NCBI GenBank assembly: GCA_027623555.1
Contig: JAQBSZ010000002.1
Span: 186,001 to 250,000, forward strand
Direction: 5' to 3'
DNA from: Pseudomonadota bacterium
Lineage (GTDB): Bacteria; Pseudomonadota; Gammaproteobacteria; Pseudomonadales; Pseudohongiellaceae
Length of the DNA stretch: 64,000 bases
The stretch's first letter is position 1. Every line of letters begins with the position of its first letter. The notes beneath the pieces are model-generated. The model ran no database searches. It saw only the letters and a program-made list of their open reading frames with translations, and was not told the origin of the DNA. The position numbers and the translations under genes were made by a program. Positions 54,215 to 62,583 of this stretch are shown piece by piece.

Positions 54215-55291
54215 TCATGTCGCCATCGCCTTGTAGATACGGGCCAGGTCATTCTGGCCGCGCTTCGATTGCTGCCATTTCAGGTAATTCCTGACGCCCT
54301 GTTTACCGGCCTCCACCAGAAATTCCTGTTGCTCATCGCTTAATTTGAAATCGGTGAATTTTATCATGTCACCGACATCGACAATCACCGTCCGGGAAAA
54401 ATCATTCTTGTGCAGGTGAGATTTGTTCGCAATCGCCCTGATAAACGTTACCAGTGCGGCGGCGTAGTCGAGGATGTTATCAATGTCCTGCTCGGCATTG
54501 GCCCAATTGCCGCGCCCGGCGGCAATCTCACTGGGTGTGTCCAGCCGAAACCCGAGGGTCTGGGTATTGAACACCTGCTTGTCATGGTTCGCGTAAGCAA
54601 TGGGCTTGCCGAAACGGTCAGCGGAGAGATACTTGCTGTGATCGAACAGGTTTACCGGGTAATTCCAGGTAACGCCGCCATCAACCAGCACGTCCTTTTG
54701 CAGATTTCGTATACAGGCGAAATACAGCGGAATACTCATGGAGCGCCTTACGGCATCGTCTATCATCAACGCTGGCGTGTGCGTACGTTCTCCACTGTAA
54801 ATCTCCCGCCGTTGCTTGCTCAGGTTGGAACCCACGACATAGAGTTGCGGCAATTTCAGCCCTTTCCTGGCGAGTTTGCCTTGCCAGGCGATTAACTCCC
54901 TAAAAGTCGGTCGCAACACGGGATCTTTAATGCGCGCAGTGGTGCTGAGTTCCTTTATCTTGCGGCTGATCTGCTTGCGAATCCACTTTGAAAACTTGGC
55001 ACCTTTGAACCATCCGTACTCATTGAGTAAACGCGACACATCCTTTACCGCACCAAAACTCGAGTCTTGAAATTCACGAAAATCAGTGCGCGCCAGCAGG
55101 GCACCCATTTCTTCCGGTTTATAACCAACAGCCAACAGGCAGGCTGTTATAGCGCCGGCCGAGGCTCCCCCAATCCGGTCCAACTCGCTGAAATCTATCG
55201 CTTTCTGCTCAACAAGTTCAGAGAGTACGCCTTGATAGGCAATCCCCCAGACACCACCGCCTTCGAACACAAGATTGCGAAACTTGGCCAT
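54215..55291 (-). CDS. Patatin-like phospholipase
   Basis: 358 residues from the ATG at 55291, which has GGGGA upstream. The oxyanion loop FEGGGVWGIAYQGVL, the nucleophile Ser44 in GASAG, and DGGVTWNYP (catalytic Asp) are the patatin dyad marks. A long helical C-terminus follows. Acts on phospholipids or acyl chains, probably in the cytoplasm. Divergent from the PQQ gene at 55898, with a MITE in between. Confidence 0.8.
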   Translation of the reverse strand: MAKFRNLVFEGGGVWGIAYQGVLSELVEQKAIDFSELDRIGGASAGAITACLLAVGYKPEEMGALLARTDFREFQDSSFGAVKDVSRLLNEYGWFKGAKFSKWIRKQISRKIKELSTTARIKDPVLRPTFRELIAWQGKLARKGLKLPQLYVVGSNLSKQRREIYSGERTHTPALMIDDAVRRSMSIPLYFACIRNLQKDVLVDGGVTWNYPVNLFDHSKYLSADRFGKPIAYANHDKQVFNTQTLGFRLDTPSEIAAGRGNWANAEQDIDNILDYAAALVTFIRAIANKSHLHKNDFSRTVIVDVGDMIKFTDFKLSDEQQEFLVEAGKQGVRNYLKWQQSKRGQNDLARIYKAMAT

Positions 55292-55448
55292 TGGTTTTTC
55301 CCCATGCAAGTTGATTTCAATTGTGCGACGATCTAGCTGGCGGCGCAATTAACGCCAGCATAACGGGCTATGCCAGGCTATAAAACGTGTAATAACCCCT
55401 GCGCAAATCTGGTCAAGGTACAGGCGTCAAGGATAACAGGATAACTAA

Positions 55449-55698
55449 GGAGCCTCTGAACAAGACTATGGCCACTGAGCGGGAGTCTGTCGCGTTTTGC
55501 CGCTAGGCGGCGTGCGCAGGCAATGGTAGTCGTCCTTGGCAAGCGCGCCAACACGGCGCGACAGGCCCCGCCGGTCGGGGGTGTACATCGAGTGCGCTCT
55601 CTGCGTTGCACTGGCTTGAAAGGTCGACCGTCCAGCGCGCGCCTTGAGAGCGAAATTGGCTGTAAGCCAGAGCGGCCATAGTCTTGTTCAGAGGCTCC
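55449..55698. mobile_element. 250-bp MITE, IS5-family type
   Basis: Perfect 25-bp terminal inverted repeats (55449-55473 and 55674-55698, starting ggagcctctgaacaag) are flanked by direct repeats ctaa (55445-55448 and 55699-55702). The 4-bp CTAA duplication suits an IS5-family transposase. No transposase lies inside. It would move only with a transposase supplied elsewhere in the genome. It lies in the intergenic region between the patatin and the PQQ gene at 55898. Confidence 0.8.
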
Positions 55699-55718
55699 CT
55701 AATGGACATCACAAGCCT

Positions 55719-55823
55719 ATGACCAGACTACGGCGTGTAATTGAATTTTTTACCGGGACACTGATAAGTACTTTATTGGTCGCCAACCTTTGTATGGCGG
55801 CGGAGAGTTGGAAGCCGAAGTAG
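55719..55823 (+). CDS. Short signal-peptide-like ORF of 34 codons
   Basis: The peptide MTRLRRVIEFFTGTLISTLL continues VANLCMAAESWKPK. It has a basic start, a hydrophobic core and an AxA-like end, as in a signal peptide, then stops. It lies 16 bases after the MITE and 74 before a PQQ gene. It may be a small secreted peptide, a leader, or the start of a broken gene. Confidence 0.25.
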   Translation: MTRLRRVIEFFTGTLISTLLVANLCMAAESWKPK

Positions 55824-55897
55824 CGAACTAACCTAAAAGCTGGGTATTGGCTATTATCCGAGTTGCTATACGATGCGCCTGAACTGGAATCTTCACT

Positions 55898-57838
55898 ATG
55901 ACTAATTTGGCTGCCAGGTATACCAGAATCCTGCTGTGGCTGTTGGTTACTGTTTGTCTGCAAGGAGCTATAGCAGCCGAGTGGGACAGTTACGGTGGGG
56001 TCGGGGGGCAACAATACACCGAGCTCGATCAGATCAATGCTGACAATCTGGATAATCTGGAGATTGCCTGGATGATTCGCACTGGCGATCTGACTCAGGG
56101 CTTCGCACGCAAAGGCCACTCCTTTCAGACCAATCCGATCTACTGGAACGGGGCGCTCTTCTTCAGCACAACTTCCAACTGGGTGCTGGCGGTGAACGCC
56201 AGGACCGGAGCCGAACTGTGGCGCTTCGATCCCGGCCTGCCGAAAGAAATCGGCTATTCGGAGAGTGCCTCGCGCGGTGTAAGTATCTGGCATGGGGAGG
56301 CGGAGGTTTGCCCACATCGGCTTTTCGTTGGCACCCTCGTGGGTGAGGTGTTCGCACTGGATGCCGAGTCTGGAGAACGCTGTAGCGACTTTGCAGACGG
56401 CGGCCGCGCCGACATGAGCATCGGGGTGGGTGATGTCAGTATCGGGAATTACGGCATCACCTCACCGCCAGCAGTAATGGGTGATCAGCTTATCGTCGGT
56501 TCTGCTATCGGCGATAACCGGGCGGTGGAGTTAGAACGGGGTACGGTACGGGCTTTAGATAGTAGAACTGGCGCTATTAACTGGCTATGGGATCCAATCC
56601 CGCGTTCACCGAATGAAGTCAATTATTCGAGTTGGGAAAACGACAGTGGCCGCATCACTGGTGCGGCGAATGTGTGGCCGCCAATTTCTGTGGATGTGGC
56701 GCTGAACCTGGTGTATGTCTCTACCGGGTCTCCGAGCCCGGATTTCTACGGTGGCGAGCGACTGGGGGATAACCACTATGCTAATTCCCTGGTGGCACTC
56801 AAAGGCACGACCGGTGAGGTTTCCTGGAGTCAGCAACTCGTCCATCACGATACCTGGGACTATGATATTCCTTCCCAGCCAACGCTAACCGAGATCGAAC
56901 GGAATGGGCAGCGCATTCCGGCGGTGGCTGTAGTAACCAAAACCGGCATGCTGTTCGCGTTCAATCGGCTCACCGGAGAACCGCTGTACGAGATTACCGA
57001 GCGGCCGGTGCCAGCCAGCGATGTACCGGGTGAGCGCCTGTCTCCCACCCAACCGTTCTCCTCAATACCGGCCCTGACGGATCAGAGTGCCATTACCGCC
57101 GACGATGCTTTCGGCGTCCTCTGGTTCGATCGGCGCGGTTGTCGACGCGTAATCAACAGCTCGCGCTCTGACGGTATTTATACGCCAATCAGCCTGCAGG
57201 GCACGATCATGAATCCAAGCTATGCCGGTGGCTCCAACTGGGGAGGCGTGGCCATCGATAGCGAACGCCAGATTGCCATTGCCAACGTCAACCAGATACC
57301 GGCAATTGTGCGCCTGATTCCGATTGAGGATGTGCAAGGTCTGATAGACCGCGGTGAATTCGATGGCGACTGGGAACTGGCTCGTCAGGAAGGAACGCCC
57401 TATGTGATGGCAAGACGAATCTTTCTCTCTTCCCTGGGCTTGCCCTGTACTCGGCCTCCGTGGGGTAAACTGGTGGCTGTCGACCTGGCAGCCGGTGCTA
57501 TCTTATGGGATGTGCCATTTGGCACTATTCGAAATATCGCGCCCGGCATCGTGCCGAATTTTGCCTGGGGGGTTCCGAATATGGGCGGACCGCTGGTCAC
57601 CCGTTCCGGCCTGATCTTTATCGGCGCCGCTGCCGAACATGTGGTACGGATCTTCGATATCGAAACCGGAGAGGAATTGTGGCAACGGGATTTGCCGGCG
57701 GCGCCAATCGCCACACCTATGAGCTACGAGGTGGACGGCGAACAGTATATTGCGATCGCGGCGGGTGGCTACGACAATCTGGATTTAGCGCGAGCAGATT
57801 ACCTGGTCAGTTTCAAACTGCTAGCATCAGACCAGTAA
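55898..57838 (+). CDS. PQQ-dependent dehydrogenase, quinoprotein glucose dehydrogenase-like
   Basis: 646 residues, signal peptide ending QGAIAA. PQQ propeller with W-motifs (ARTGAELWRFD, GTTGEVSWSQ, DIETGEELWQRD) and the GDH-type LVHHDTWDYDIPSQP carrying the catalytic Asp. No haem domain. Followed 13 bases on by a Tat-exported FAD oxidoreductase, so the two probably work together in the periplasm. Confidence 0.85.
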   Translation: MTNLAARYTRILLWLLVTVCLQGAIAAEWDSYGGVGGQQYTELDQINADNLDNLEIAWMIRTGDLTQGFARKGHSFQTNPIYWNGALFFSTTSNWVLAVNARTGAELWRFDPGLPKEIGYSESASRGVSIWHGEAEVCPHRLFVGTLVGEVFALDAESGERCSDFADGGRADMSIGVGDVSIGNYGITSPPAVMGDQLIVGSAIGDNRAVELERGTVRALDSRTGAINWLWDPIPRSPNEVNYSSWENDSGRITGAANVWPPISVDVALNLVYVSTGSPSPDFYGGERLGDNHYANSLVALKGTTGEVSWSQQLVHHDTWDYDIPSQPTLTEIERNGQRIPAVAVVTKTGMLFAFNRLTGEPLYEITERPVPASDVPGERLSPTQPFSSIPALTDQSAITADDAFGVLWFDRRGCRRVINSSRSDGIYTPISLQGTIMNPSYAGGSNWGGVAIDSERQIAIANVNQIPAIVRLIPIEDVQGLIDRGEFDGDWELARQEGTPYVMARRIFLSSLGLPCTRPPWGKLVAVDLAAGAILWDVPFGTIRNIAPGIVPNFAWGVPNMGGPLVTRSGLIFIGAAAEHVVRIFDIETGEELWQRDLPAAPIATPMSYEVDGEQYIAIAAGGYDNLDLARADYLVSFKLLASDQ

Positions 57839-57851
57839 CAAGGTATCTCCT

Positions 57852-59831
57852 ATGAGCAATGATATGAAGAGGAACTGGAATAAGTATAAGAAGCATCAGT
57901 CACCGTCAATCAGTCGGCGAGATTTTGTCAACGGCTGTGCGATCAGCCTGGCGGCGGGAAGCACTAGCTCGCCAATGGCAGCGGTCGCCCAGGGATTATT
58001 GGATGCGTCGGCTTTGCCTCCTTACTACTATCCACCGACTCGACAGGGTTTGCGCGGAAGCCATGCCGGCTCGTTCGAGATTGCCCACGCCATGCGCGAC
58101 GGCAGTACCTGGCGGGCAGTCGATTCGGGGGAGGGCGACTATGACCTGGTCATTGTTGGCGGTGGTATCAGTGGACTGGCTGCCGCCTATTTCTATCGCA
58201 AACAGAATGGTCCCGATTCTCGGATCCTGATTCTGGATAACCACGATGACTTCGGTGGCCATGCCAAACGCAATGAATTCTGGCATGACGGCAAGATGTA
58301 CCTGGTCAATGGTGGTACCTTAAACGTTGAGGCGCCATCCCAGTACAGCACGATTGCGGCTGGCTTGTTGTGGGAGTTGGGCATCGATCGCACCCGCTAT
58401 TTCGCCAGAAATCGCAACATGTTTTCCTTTTATCGTGATATGGGCTTACAGGGCAGTATGTTCTTCGATCGGGAAACCTTTGGCGGCGACAAGCTGGTGG
58501 TCGGCTACAACGAATTACCCATTGAAGATGCTATCGCTCAGTCACCGTTAGGTGAGGCAGCGAAACGCGATGTCGTTAAACTTTACAGAACCACCGAGAA
58601 CTATTTCCCTGGACTCAGTGCAGAACAGACGCGCACAAAACTCTGCCACATCAGCTACAGCGATTACATTATCAATGTAGTTGGTTGTCACGAGGATGTA
58701 GTGAAGCTGTATCAGGCATCGATGCATGGCTCGTTTGTCGTAGGCCCCGATGCGATGCCGGCGATCTACTACCGTGATAGCGGATTTCCTGGCTTTAACG
58801 GGCTTGAGTTGGAAGACCTGCCGCCAAACCTGTTAGCGAATGAGGCCGGTGGTCAGCATGCCCGGGAGAATTCTGCCAGGGCGAGCAGCGGTGATCCGGA
58901 TATGTATTTTCCCGACGGCAATGCCACGATCACCCGCTTACTCGTGCGCTCTCTGGTGCCCGATGCAGTGGCGTGGAATGCAGGCACGGGCAGTGACATG
59001 GAAGATATCGTCACCGCCACCGTGGATTACAGCAAACTGGACAGGCCGGGCAATCAGGTGAGAGTTCGACTGAACAGCACCGTGATTAACGTGCGCCATG
59101 CGGGGGAAGCTCAGGTAGTATCGAGTTTCGTTATGGGTGACAGGGCTTACTCGGTGCGTAGCAAGTCTGTGGTAATGGCATGTTGGAACTCGGTCATCCC
59201 CCACCTCTGCCCGGAGATCCCACCGCAACAGAAGGAAGCGCTGGTCTATGGTGTGAAGTCTCCGCTGGTTTATACCGGGGTACTATTAGCCAACTGGCAG
59301 TCATTCGTTGCTGCCGGAATTTCCCGAGTAACAGCGCCAGGTGGCTTCTTTACCAGCATCGGCTTGCAGGCAGCCCTGGAAATGGGTGACTACCGAACCG
59401 CACGTTCGCCGGATGAACCCATTGTCGTGCGACTGTCGGCGTATTTCGATGTACCGGGTAGCGGGCTCTCTCGCAGGGAGCAACACCTGATAGGGCGCAA
59501 GCGCATGCTGGAAACACCATTCGCAACCTTCGAGCAGCATATTCGCGACCAACTTACGCGAGTGTTGGGTGAGTCGGGATTCCAGGACCAGCGCGATATT
59601 TTGGGTATAACAGTTAATCGATGGCCGCATGGCTATACTTACTCCTACAATCCATTATCGGATCCCGAGGAGTGGGCGTATTCCACGACCCCGGAACGAC
59701 CGGCAGTCGTTGGCCGCCAGAGGGTAGGGCGTATCGCTATTGCCAATGCCGATGCCTCGGCCAGCCCGCACACCGACGGGGCCATCAACGAGGCCTATCG
59801 GGCGGTTAACGAGTTACTGGAGTCTGCGTAA
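57852..59831 (+). CDS. Tat-exported FAD oxidoreductase, spermidine dehydrogenase-like
   Basis: 659 residues. A twin-arginine signal (SRRDFVNGCAISLAAG) starts near residue 22. An FAD-binding Rossmann motif follows at YDLVIVGGGISGLAAAYFY. The next ILILDNHDDFGGHAKRNEF segment is highly typical of the spermidine dehydrogenase (SpdH)-like family. Periplasmic amine oxidation is likely. The substrate could be a polyamine or another amine. Downstream of a PQQ dehydrogenase in the same operon. Confidence 0.8.
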   Translation: MSNDMKRNWNKYKKHQSPSISRRDFVNGCAISLAAGSTSSPMAAVAQGLLDASALPPYYYPPTRQGLRGSHAGSFEIAHAMRDGSTWRAVDSGEGDYDLVIVGGGISGLAAAYFYRKQNGPDSRILILDNHDDFGGHAKRNEFWHDGKMYLVNGGTLNVEAPSQYSTIAAGLLWELGIDRTRYFARNRNMFSFYRDMGLQGSMFFDRETFGGDKLVVGYNELPIEDAIAQSPLGEAAKRDVVKLYRTTENYFPGLSAEQTRTKLCHISYSDYIINVVGCHEDVVKLYQASMHGSFVVGPDAMPAIYYRDSGFPGFNGLELEDLPPNLLANEAGGQHARENSARASSGDPDMYFPDGNATITRLLVRSLVPDAVAWNAGTGSDMEDIVTATVDYSKLDRPGNQVRVRLNSTVINVRHAGEAQVVSSFVMGDRAYSVRSKSVVMACWNSVIPHLCPEIPPQQKEALVYGVKSPLVYTGVLLANWQSFVAAGISRVTAPGGFFTSIGLQAALEMGDYRTARSPDEPIVVRLSAYFDVPGSGLSRREQHLIGRKRMLETPFATFEQHIRDQLTRVLGESGFQDQRDILGITVNRWPHGYTYSYNPLSDPEEWAYSTTPERPAVVGRQRVGRIAIANADASASPHTDGAINEAYRAVNELLESA

Positions 59832-59975
59832 TATTAGAAGAGAATAAGGAGCGCTTTAAAGCTACTACGAAATTGCCAGTACTGAATTAATAGCCCGATA
59901 GTGTCGAAGTAATCCCATACCGGCTATTGCAGGATTTAAAGTCAGGCGAAGCAGCTGCTCCGACTCCTGCAAAGA

Positions 59976-60012
59976 AAAAGGCGGAGAGTTCGTTATCAAC
60001 TCCCCGCCTTTT
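59976..60012. terminator. Bidirectional intrinsic terminator
   Basis: Stem aaaaggcggagagtt / aactccccgcctttt (one mismatch), with A and T runs on the two sides. It lies between the convergent FAD and PQQ genes and can stop both. Confidence 0.8.
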
Positions 60013-60030
60013 GTTTATTCGACTCTGAAG

Positions 60031-61674
60031 TCAGTCTCTAAGGGCGAATGTATACACCACATTGCCTGAGGCGATAGTGACGTACTGTTTGCCCTCGATC
60101 TGGAAGGTGATTGGTGCCGCATGTACCCGGGCTCCGAGTGACACATTCCAGAGTTCTTCACCACTTGCGGCATCCAGTGCAAAGAAGTAACCATCGGCGC
60201 TTCCGCTAAACACCAGCCCGCCCGCAGTTGTGGTAATGCCTGCCGAAGAGCGTGGCATGATTGGAAATTCCCATTCTATCTCCGCCGTTGCCGGATCGAT
60301 GGCGCGGATAGAACTGTGAAATGCATCCATCGGCTGTTCATAACGCCCGCCACCTCCGGTAAAGCGTTCACCTTCCTCGTAGTCTTCATCACGCTTGAAG
60401 AAGATCTGCTCACCATCGAAGGATGTCACGTAAAAGAGTCCGGTCTGCTGGCTGTATCCCGGTGAATACCAGTTCGTGCCGCCGGTGATCGGAGGCGAAA
60501 CCATGATGCCTTCGTAGGTTGGTTCCAGGCCTGGCACGCGAATCGGGCGACCATTCACATCCAGCCCCTGCGCCCAGGTCTGGGTGGCAAAGGGCTTGCC
60601 GGTCAGGAACTGTCCGGTAGCTCGGTCGATGGTGTAGAACCAGGCATTGCGGTTGGCCCACATCATCACCTTGCGCGGCTGACCCTGGTAGTTGATATCG
60701 GCCAGGATCGGCACCTGGATTGCATCCCAGTCATGCACATCGTGGGGAGTGAACTGGAAATGCCATGCGATCTCGCCGGTATCGCCATTTAATGCCAGTG
60801 CCGAATCGGAATACAGGTTATCACCCAGGCGCAAGTCACCATTCCAGTCGGGACCAGGGTTTCCTGTGCCCCAGTAAACCAGGTTCAGGTCGGGATCATA
60901 AGCACCGGTGATCCACGTAGCCGCGCCACCAGTCTTCCATGAATCGCCTGCCCAGGTGTCATTACCGGGTTCTCCATCACCGGGAACGGTATAGGTACGC
61001 CAGGCCAGTTCACCGGTTACTGCATCATAGGCATCGATAAAACCGCGGATACCGAATTCGCCACCGGCGATGCCAGTGACTACCAGGTCCTTCACAATCA
61101 GGGGGGCGGCGGTCTTGCTGTAACCGGAATCGTGCTTGGCCACTTCGACATCCCACAACAGGTTGCCGGTGCGAGCGTCGATAGCCACCAGGTGAGCATC
61201 CAGTGTACTCATGAACAGAGTTTCACCCAGAATTGCCACACCACGGTTGTTACGGCCACAACAGATGCGCAGGTCATCGGGTAATTCGTGATCATAGCGC
61301 CAGTATTGACGACCAGTCTGTGCATCTACTGCCACGACGTTACTCGGGGCTTCGGTGATAAACATGATGCCATCGACCACCAATGGTACGGTTTCGGCGC
61401 GGTCGATCACTGGAATCTGGTAGGCCCATTTCATCTCGAGATTGGAGACGTTGCTGGCATTGATTTCATTGAGCCTGCTGTAGCGCTGGGCGTCCAGCGT
61501 GCCGGAGTACATCAGCCAGTTTTCTGGTTCGTCTTCGGCGTTGACCAGGCGCTCCCAGGTAATTGGGGTGAAGGCGGGGGTCATCACCGTTTCAAATTGT
61601 TGTTCCTGTGCCATCAGCGAGGTCGTACAGACGGTGATCAGCAAGCTGCTTAATAAAATTGTAGTGCGGTTCAT
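60031..61674 (-). CDS. PQQ alcohol dehydrogenase-like protein with lanthanide-type Asp pair
   Basis: 547 residues, signal peptide ending SLMAQ. It is of the methanol/ethanol dehydrogenase type: adjacent Cys138-Cys139 in RICCGRNNRG for the PQQ-stacking disulfide. Asp315 and Asp317 lie in PHDVHDWDAIQ; aligned with MxaF (WDFAG), Asp317 falls where MxaF has Ala. That extra Asp marks XoxF-type lanthanide-dependent enzymes. It follows the dihaem cytochrome gene after one base. Substrate probably an alcohol; no rare-earth transport gene is in this window. Confidence 0.8.
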   Translation of the reverse strand: MNRTTILLSSLLITVCTTSLMAQEQQFETVMTPAFTPITWERLVNAEDEPENWLMYSGTLDAQRYSRLNEINASNVSNLEMKWAYQIPVIDRAETVPLVVDGIMFITEAPSNVVAVDAQTGRQYWRYDHELPDDLRICCGRNNRGVAILGETLFMSTLDAHLVAIDARTGNLLWDVEVAKHDSGYSKTAAPLIVKDLVVTGIAGGEFGIRGFIDAYDAVTGELAWRTYTVPGDGEPGNDTWAGDSWKTGGAATWITGAYDPDLNLVYWGTGNPGPDWNGDLRLGDNLYSDSALALNGDTGEIAWHFQFTPHDVHDWDAIQVPILADINYQGQPRKVMMWANRNAWFYTIDRATGQFLTGKPFATQTWAQGLDVNGRPIRVPGLEPTYEGIMVSPPITGGTNWYSPGYSQQTGLFYVTSFDGEQIFFKRDEDYEEGERFTGGGGRYEQPMDAFHSSIRAIDPATAEIEWEFPIMPRSSAGITTTAGGLVFSGSADGYFFALDAASGEELWNVSLGARVHAAPITFQIEGKQYVTIASGNVVYTFALRD

Positions 61675-61675
61675 C

Positions 61676-62497
61676 CTAATTCTCCTCCCTTCTCAGAGAG
61701 AATAAAAACGCGACCAGGTCATCAAGTTCGCTCTCTGAAAGTAATTGATCGTAACTCGGCATGGTGGATTCTTCGATCCGCTGCATGTCCCGAATCTCGT
61801 TCTTGCGGTATGACCAGAGATTGGCATCGTTATCCATGATGCGCACCGAAAAGCTGTCTTCGCCCATACGAAATCCAGTGCGGGCAACGCCATCGGCACC
61901 GGTGATTCTCAGCGTCCACCAGCGCGGGTCTACTGCATCATGCGGAGCTACCATGGCATTCAGCAAGTCTTCCGGAGCGGTGTTCTCGCCGATACGGGAC
62001 AGGTCTGGACCTAAACGACCCCCTCGACCAGCCACCATATGACAACTGTCGCAATCGCCCTTGCCGCGAAACAATCCGTTACCCGCATTGGCATTGCCAG
62101 CCAGCTCCACAGAGTTGGGGTCGTACCTGAGGGATTCGATATAGGCCACTAACTGCCAGACCCGAGTATCAGGCAGATCAGCGTCTACAGGTAACATGGC
62201 GGTGCCGGGTACACCTTCACGAATAATGTTGAATATTCCGACCTCGGTGCTGGCGCGACGCAATCTGCCCGTAAGATCGGGTGCACCAGTCTCGTCGTTG
62301 CCCTTGGCATCGAAGCCATGGCAGCGTGAACACTGGCGTTCAAAATAGCGTTCGCCGTTGCTTATGTCGTAGGGGGTATTGTAAAGGGCGCCCCCGTCTT
62401 CTGCCGTGGCCGGCAAAATAGTGAAAGTAAACAGGGAAAGGCTGGCAACGCCGCTGACGAGGAGCCATTTCCACCTAAACATCGAGTAAAAGCCCAT
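61676..62497 (-). CDS. Secreted dihaem cytochrome c, partner of a PQQ dehydrogenase
   Basis: 273 residues from the ATG at 62497, which has AAAGGAG upstream. A signal peptide ends LPATA. Two haem sites: Cys56-Cys59-His60 (CSRCH) and Cys149-Cys152-His153 (CDSCH). The methionine ligands are likely in GVPGTAMLP and STMPSYDQLL. The PQQ dehydrogenase gene follows after a single base, so the cytochrome should accept its electrons and pass them to the oxidase. Confidence 0.85.
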   Translation of the reverse strand: MGFYSMFRWKWLLVSGVASLSLFTFTILPATAEDGGALYNTPYDISNGERYFERQCSRCHGFDAKGNDETGAPDLTGRLRRASTEVGIFNIIREGVPGTAMLPVDADLPDTRVWQLVAYIESLRYDPNSVELAGNANAGNGLFRGKGDCDSCHMVAGRGGRLGPDLSRIGENTAPEDLLNAMVAPHDAVDPRWWTLRITGADGVARTGFRMGEDSFSVRIMDNDANLWSYRKNEIRDMQRIEESTMPSYDQLLSESELDDLVAFLFSLRREEN

Positions 62498-62583
62498 GCC
62501 CACTCCTTTGTTGTTGTTGTTCACTGAGACTGCCTAGTGTATCACCGCTAAACTTGGTTGCAATTGATTGATTTCTGAGTAGA

